Positions 58,510 to 64,000 of a stretch of 64,000 nt of DNA are shown here, piece after piece. The notes below the pieces were generated by a model. The model was not told where the DNA came from. It saw only the letters and a program-made list of their open reading frames with translations, and ran no database searches. Position 1 is the first letter of the stretch; each line of letters begins with the position of its first letter. Source of the DNA: Mesostigma viride (taxonomy: Eukaryota > Streptophyta > Mesostigmatophyceae > Mesostigmatales > Mesostigmataceae). The stretch is from the NCBI GenBank assembly GCA_009746045.1, contig RPFO01000104.1, forward strand, positions 5,586,395 to 5,650,394, read 5' to 3'. The translations under genes and the position numbers were made by a program.

Positions 58510-60077
58510 AGACACGTGACTGCGTCACGTGAGCATAAGTCCTCAGTGGGAGGGAAACATGCCGGATGGAATGGATGGTATCAGCTATCTAGGTCCTAGT
58601 TACAGGGGTGTGGGCACCGCGGCCCGAATCGCTATGAATGCCATACTTGGTCACACGCGGAGCCCCCACAGGCTTGGGGGTGGTCTCCTTCATCACTACT
58701 TGCCATCTATCCTTGCGCACCATCTGCCTCCATCATATTACAGACAAACCAGGAGGAGCCCTGCCCGGGGGTCGGTGAGCCCGTCACGTCTAGTGTAGCA
58801 CATGTCCATGCCGAGTCTATCACGAAAAGTCCACGGGTGGCGGCCCTGCCGCGCGCGGCCGGGGGCACGCCAGGTGAGGACATAACGCCCAGGCCTGGGC
58901 GGGCTTGGTGCCAGCTAGTCTATCTGATGTATCTACCTGATCTGTGCGGGCCAGGTGCCCGGCTAGGCCCAGGCGCAGGCCTGTGCCTAATAATGTGGGA
59001 AACATAGGGCAAATCAGCGTACAAGTCCTCATTACTAATGTGCAAACCAAAGGGGATGTTAAGGGCCTTGCGCAGCATCTTGGTGACGGCGCCGTCGAGT
59101 CGTTGCTCCAGCTCCTGCATCAGTGTCCACGTCTCGGCGCCGTAGGTCAGGATCGTCAGAATGACGACCTTGAAGAGGTCACGCGTGACGATCCGAGTAG
59201 GGCGGGGTTGCTCCACCAGCGGCCGGCCGGGCGGTGGTCATGGAGTTGCGCCCACGCCATGCCGCCGATCATCCGTGTCGTCAGGTCGTCCTCGCAGTCG
59301 GGAAGCCAACTGCCGAGCAGCTTGAAGCGGCCTGAACTTAGGGTAGGGGACCTCGGTGTCGTCTAAGACTGGCGGAATGTGGGTGGGGGCCCTGCCATGC
59401 CGAGGGCCAGGGCCTCCGTTTTGGGGCTGATTTTGAGACCAACCGCCTGAGCCTCGAGCGCTAGGCAGTCCAGCCAAAGTTGGGCAGACTCCGGCTTCTC
59501 GATGAGCGTGATGTCGTCGGCATAAATGAGGTCTGACAGCTAGTAAATTCTGCTTGTTAGTCGGCCCCCCTTTTCCAAGCTCGTTCGTGATCGCTACGCC
59601 GGGGGCACGGCCTGCAATGCTAGCAAAGCGAGCACGTGCCTGGCGCATAACATAATCCACTACAATTTAATAAACAGGTGCGGCGACAGGACGCAACCCT
59701 GCCAGACGCCGGTCTGCAGTGGGCATGGCGGGGTAAAGCCGTGTTGAGTGCGCACCGAAGTGGTTGGCCCCTCATACAGCGTGCGGATGACGGTAATCAG
59801 GGGAGTGGGGACGCGATCGCGTGCACTGAAGTACAGCCCATAGAGCGTCCCCGTGGGAGGCACGCCATTGCTGTATAGATAGATGTTGTAGTTCGTAATG
59901 CTGTTAGATAGATGTCGTAGGTAGGTTCTTGAGCTCGTCAGCAAGGGAGGTTGACGTCTCACCTGGCTTCTGGGGAAGCGACGTAGCACCACTCGGCACT
60001 CACGGCGAGCGCGGTCGGTGACCTCCCGTTGCTGGGCCTGGCGGTGGTCCTCCAGCTCCTGGAGCTTCGTGGCGATG
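58510..60077 (-). pseudogene. LINE ORF2 reverse transcriptase, 5'-truncated and frameshifted
   Basis: Minus-strand reading from 60077. Reverse-transcriptase palm pieces VPTPLITVIRTLYEGPTTSV and LQTGVWQGCVLSPHLFI (the family GVRQGCPLSP block) lie at 59660-59830. The catalytic YADD block DLIYADDITLIEKPE follows at 59500-59536 in another frame. The thumb region LTYGAETWTLMQELEQRLDG, then ALNIPFGLHISNEDLYADLP, lies at 59000-59190, followed by LRLGLAGHLAR. These are standard LINE ORF2 features. Endonuclease and the first third of RT are missing, and at least three frame changes make it dead. The 3'UTR (58510-58830) leads into the (TTAA)n tail. Confidence 0.85.
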
Positions 60078-60132
60078 TGTGCTATATATACTCCCAACGG
60101 AGTTATGTTCCTAATAATTAATTAATTAATTT

Positions 60133-61033
60133 CCCTTCTCGCCGTCCTTGGCACCTTGCTTGCCTTTCACAGCGCTGGCTCTTTTTCTTTTTTGCCTGCG
60201 GGCCAGCACGAAATTCCTTCCTCGGTCACGGCAAGTCTGGATCACGCTGTGGGCAAGCCTGGGTCACGCTGTTAGCGATGGACGCAGAGGCACAGTAAGG
60301 CCCATGTCCCGTTGATGACACTGAGAAGCTACTGAGGAAAAGTCGCTTGTGCCTGCACTGACATTAAAAAATTAAAACTAAAATTAAATTAAATTATAAC
60401 ATGATCGACTCCGTGGGCCGGGAGATCATGTAGCACATATTCCCGTGGATGGATGGAGGGGGGACAAAGCCGCGAAACCGAACTAATCTAACTCTTAAAA
60501 TAAATTTAATAAAATTATAACATGACTCCGTTGGGAGATCATGTAGCACATATTCCCGTGGATGGATGGGGGGGGGACAAAGCCGCGAAACCGAACTAAG
60601 CTAACTCTAAGCTAATCTAATCTAGAAAACCCTACCTAGATATTCTACTCAGCAAAGCGCCCCTTCCGCTTGGGGGGGGGGGGCTTGCCCACAGGGGCGG
60701 ACGTATGAGCCTAGCTGGACAATGGTCTTCCACCTCTTCTTGTCCTGCATAGCAGTCCACCCTTGGAAGAGAGAGGGAGTGAATGCGATGTTCAAACTGC
60801 ATGCGCTGGGACCACTAGGTCAGCCATCAACTGCTGTGGGTAGGTCATAACATGTTTGCCTACCTTCTTAGGAATCTAACTCTAAGCTAATCTAATCTAG
60901 AAAACCCTACCTACTACTCAGCAATGCGCCCCTTCCGCTTCAATGGGGGGAGGGGGCTTGCCTACAGGGGCGGGCGTATGAGCCTGGACAACGGTCTTCG
61001 ATCCACCTCTTCTTGTCCTGCATAGCAGTCCAC
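60133..61033 (-). mobile_element. Serial LINE 3' ends, minus strand
   Basis: Two fragments with AAATT-rich tails and the ATCATGTAGCACATATTCCC element begin at about 60360 and 60497. The first has lost its hairpin; the second has ACTCC-GTTG-GGAG. Two coding ends, at 60650-60775 and 60920-61033, encode WTAMQDKKRWKTIVQLGS or a decayed equivalent, the DKKRW type of C-terminus that closes LINE ORF2. 60133-60355 and 60790-60870 show nothing recognisable. Confidence 0.6.
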
Positions 61034-61318
61034 TTCACGCTGGACGACGACTTGACCCTGGCCCAGCAACAGCGGCGACGCGAGCTATGGCCGACCTGCC
61101 TTCAGCTCCGGCAGAGCGCAGGGGCCCGGCGGAAGCCGGTATACTGGAGGGGGGCGGTCATCCACGTTGACCACAATCCCTGCATGGCATGAGGCACCTC
61201 CCGTGCAACCTCAGACTAGGGAATATATACCAGTATAGTGTATACATTAGTCCGGCTTAGCCTAGCATGTGGCCCACGCGCATGTCAGCACCCATAATGG
61301 CCCCCATATATGGATGAA
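61034..61318 (+). pseudogene. ORF1 3' fragment, subfamily B
   Basis: Begins abruptly at FTLDDDLTLAQQQRRREL and runs through the ORF1 end into the 3'UTR (ATGTGGCCCACGCGCATG, ATAATGGCCCCCAT). It is cut off where the next element's 5' end begins. Confidence 0.75.
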
Positions 61319-62386
61319 GTGAAACAAACCAACGAGCCACGAGCCACGAGGTAGCCATGGCTGACGGCGGAGCTCATAACTTTCACGTTTGAGCGCCGAA
61401 TTTAGCCGTGAATATCACAATCGACGCGTCTTTCTACGACGCACATGCTGATATGATTTTCCGCAGCTATCAGTACGCAATATACGATGAGCAAACGCCC
61501 ATGCATCGACGCAACGCAGCCTGACGTGCGCTCGGCAATGAAAATACGTCTGCAGCTCCGGCTGCAGCTTAATTCGCCCTCAAGCCCGGCAGGCAGCAGT
61601 GACACTAGTCGCGCACTGGTGGTCGCCCAGCACCCTCCCGGGCTTCCTGCCTCGCCCTCAGCCTCGCCTGAGCCCAAACGCAGCCGCCCAACCGAACCTA
61701 GCTGGTCTGAGCGCGACTTTGACGTTGACGGGTTATTTTCCCTGACCTTCGATGACGCCAGACCCAGCTTTTTCGACATGCCACCGCCATCAAGATACTG
61801 GAGCTCGTGTTTTATGGATCATATGCCTCCATTTTCGACCTGTGCCAGCTTCAAAGTCTTAGCCGCCTCCGCACTGGACCTGACGGCCGGTTTACTCACC
61901 GACCTCAGAACTGGCCTGGCCCGCTGGTCTCGCCCCCGTCTTCAGCTCGCCGCCCTCTTTTCCCGTCCTTCAGTTCTCTGTCATGGACCTCTGGACCCCC
62001 TCCCCCTTGACCGAATCCACCTTCCAGTCCTCCACGTATACCTCCAAAAAGCCATCTCACAGCACGCACGACGCCCTTAACTGCAGATGTGGCAGCTGTG
62101 GGGCGCACGCTGGCTGCTGAGCTCCCCACCATCCCCACCACCACCGCCACCCTCCTCGCCTCCACCCCCCCCCCTCCGCCTCCACCGACTCCATCACCGC
62201 CCAGCTCCGCGACATTGACCAGCGTCTTAATTGAAGGATAATGCCATCGCTATTGAGGTCCCGCAGAACACCGCGGGCCTCACCGCCCAGGCGGTGAAGG
62301 ACATTGCCGCCAAGCCAGCCTCTGCTGCATGCCGGGCCTGGCCGGCGATGCTCCGGCCCCATTACGACCTGGGCGGACATGCTTAA
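61319..62386 (+). mobile_element. ORF1-only element 4, interrupted by piggyBac element P3
   Basis: The 5'UTR has two GAGCCAC heptamers followed by GAGGTAGCCATGGCTGACGG. The ORF1 start is at 61487 (MSKRPCIDATQPD), followed by SSDTSRALVVAQHPPGLPAS and SASPEPKRSRP in shifted frames, with several further breaks. It ends at CCTGGGCGGACATGCTTAA, where P3 is inserted at the TTAA. The rest of the element should lie beyond P3, to the right of the window. Confidence 0.75.
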
Positions 62387-64000
62387 CCCTTGGATGGTGT
62401 CTAACTCGTTCCTAAAAGTAGTTACCAGTTGCACTTTGCATTATAAGGTCCACAAACCAACCTAATAACAATTTTACTATCCATATTGGGACCAAAGCAC
62501 ACATATATATTGAGTTACTTGGGGGTCATGTTGCGGGTGGTCATGTTGCAATGTCCTATGGGTACATTTTAAGGACCCCCCCCAGGGGGGTCCGCTGGGT
62601 GCGAGACATGGTACACCTAAAATGCATTATATGTGGTTTAAACACCTTTATTGGACCTGGCCTTGGAAAGGCAGTTAAATTGGTAGCCATGCATGGCTTG
62701 TGAACACTCACATCACTGGTTGTCCCAGGGACCCAGCTGCAGCATCTAAAAATAACTGGTAACTACAAATAGGTACCAGTTAGGCTGGTACAATTGCTAG
62801 CATTACAGGGCAGGTGCCATATTCCCTGACCTCATAAAACATCACCCATGGTCAAACATGGATGGTCTCATCTATTCCAGCCTATAAACAACTGGGTAGG
62901 CCATAAAACATACAAAAACCATCCCGGCATGGTGTTACACGGGCGCGCCCGTCCGGGCGCGGTAAGGCCTAAGGCCATGTCAATGCCACTAATGCTACCA
63001 TTCTCAGTTGGCGGTGCGTGCCTCACGCAGCCTCTTCAGCTGCTCACGCCTGGCGTTGCCCACCAGCTGTGTCCCAGCCCCAGCCCTCGTGGACACGCCG
63101 TTCCTGACAGCCCAGCGCTTGCCCTCCTCGCCGCGCTCGGTGAGCGGCAGCATGGCACGTTGCTTGATGTTGCCGAAGTCCAGCCCCTCCACCTTGCAGT
63201 CGTGGTAGATGTTGAAGCAGTTGGTCTTGCCCATGCACAGGGCTGCATCGCACACCTTGCACCAGTACACCGTGCGCTTCGTCTTGCCCCTGGCAGAGCA
63301 CACGACGCACCGCGCCTGGTCCGTGAACGGGATGAGCTCGGCTTCCTTGTGTGTGCCGTCCCGGCGGGCACGCTCGCGCTCCTCCTCCGTGCGTCGCAGC
63401 GGGGGCGGGGGGACAGAGGGGTCCCAGCCCACTTGTTGTGTATCAGCGAATACGCCAGCTGCTTGAGGAAGCCGGCGTGGGTGAGGGCCGCCTGGCGCTG
63501 CTGCCCCGCGATCATGACGTGCAGGAGGTAAGCATTGGTGGCGACGCATGCCATGTGCCCCGTGAAGAGGCGATGCCACCATATCTTGGTCACGAACGCC
63601 TTCTGCAGGCAGTACTCTGCGCAGAGTTGGTCGTTCTTGTCGGTGGCGTGCATGCAATCCCAGTAGTTGGTGATGCTGCTGGGTGCTGGCACCGTCACGC
63701 GCTCAGATGTCTTGCCGCCATGGCGGCTGACCTGGACCTCGGTCAGGCCCAGACCCTTGGACAGGGTCCACACCGGCTTCTTGTCCATCCAGCACGAGAG
63801 GACGAGGCCCTCCTCGTTGACGCCCCAGGCATAGTCGCCCTGCTTGGCCGCCTTGCCCTTGGGCATGAGCGCGCGCACGCCCTCGAAGGGCAGGCCCTTG
63901 CGGTTTGTCATGATGGTGCCCACCATCCGGTGTCCCATCTCATGGCACGCCTCCACAGCGGCGCGGGAGGTATACCAGCGATCCATCGCCCACTTGGCCT
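62387..64000. mobile_element. PiggyBac element P3 with transposase, left part (open at window end)
   Basis: Starts CCCTTGGATGGTG directly after TTAA (62383-62386), inside ORF1-only element 4. The first 600 bp are non-coding. The transposase reads leftward from beyond the right edge. The right inverted repeat and the second TTAA are not in the window. The C-rich start resembles the ends of P2 (CCCCTAAATGGT). Confidence 0.8.
63004..64000 (-). pseudogene. PiggyBac transposase, C-terminal half (frameshifted, partial)
   Basis: DDE transposase that cuts and pastes at TTAA. Reading leftward, MDRWYTSRAAVEACHEMGH matches the piggyBac DN(W/F)FTS block with the second catalytic Asp. VGTIMTNRKGLP follows. 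CMHATDKNDQLCAEY carries the third catalytic Asp region, then KIWWHRLFTGHM. Near 63440 the frame changes by one base. The other frame continues with EEERERARRDG and the Cys-rich zinc-binding tail CVVCSARGKTKRTVYWC, then CDAALCMGKTNCFNIYH, and stops at 63004. The first half, with the first Asp, lies beyond the window. The frameshift could be a lesion, a sequencing error or a small intron. Confidence 0.85.

Larger units (their letters stand above)
54512..60132 (+). mobile_element. ORF1-only element B (about 2 kb), twice interrupted
   Basis: One plus-strand element in three parts. 54512-55053 holds the 5'UTR (ACGAGCCACGAGGTAGCC) and ORF1 head. 57069-58443 holds the rest of ORF1 and most of the 3'UTR. 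60078-60132 holds the end with hairpin ACTCC-CAAC-GGAGT and an (AATT)n tail. Element A2 (55054-57057) separates the first two parts, with 11-bp target duplications. A decayed reverse-transcriptase LINE (58444-60077) separates the last two, with roughly 35 bp of target lost. The three parts add up to about 1.97 kb, the size of the intact A1 element. Confidence 0.8.

Overview
This is nuclear DNA of a photosynthetic eukaryote, most likely a green alga. Both multi-exon genes read like the green lineage: a plant-type GCN5 and a chloroplast Mg-protoporphyrin IX methyltransferase. Introns are many, about 0.5 to 2 kb long, and rich in repeats. The sequence alone does not fix the species; a prasinophyte-type chlorophyte is a guess. 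There are no operons, CRISPR arrays or convincing RNA genes.

Host genes. A TPR-protein gene runs off the left edge on the minus strand (137-1325). An intronless RAB11 GTPase lies on the plus strand (3703-4353). GCN5, the SAGA-type histone acetyltransferase, is complete on the minus strand (16777-32052; 12 exons, 507 codons plus stop). CHLM, of chlorophyll synthesis, is complete on the minus strand (39357-49597; 11 exons, 352 codons plus stop). Exons of both were found by reading the family sequence through phase-matched splice sites. A five-exon plus-strand model of unknown product (50450-53275) is tentative.

Mobile DNA fills the rest. (1) Four copies of a roughly 2.0-kb unit carry only an L1 ORF1p-like gene and no reverse transcriptase. 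Two are full length with perfect target-site duplications (36969-38970, 55054-57057). The other two loci are interrupted. (2) Decayed LINE ORF2 pieces include a reverse transcriptase with YADD at 58444-60077. (3) Three TTAA-flanked piggyBac-type elements are present: two non-autonomous (8341-10051, 11735-13423) and one carrying a frameshifted transposase that runs off the right edge (62387-64000). (4) About four tandem copies of an unidentified 1.44-kb unit R (5885-14715) are joined through TTAA and begin at a 194-bp perfect palindrome. They sit inside one ORF1-only element. (5) Several MITE families lie inside GCN5 and CHLM introns.

Layout: 0-5.4 kb TPR gene, RAB11 and flanks; 5.4-15.7 kb nested ORF1 element, R array and piggyBac elements; 16.6-32 kb GCN5; 32-39 kb transposon relics plus an intact ORF1-only element; 39.4-49.6 kb CHLM; 49.6-53.3 kb AT-richer DNA with the tentative gene; 53.3-64 kb nested LINE, ORF1 and piggyBac block.

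The most unusual patterns are these. The intron sides of many GCN5 and CHLM exons carry tandem, decaying copies of the exon edge with its splice site kept. Two ORF1-only elements are autonomous in structure but not in coding capacity. The R array has exact TTAA junctions and shows reshuffling among copies.
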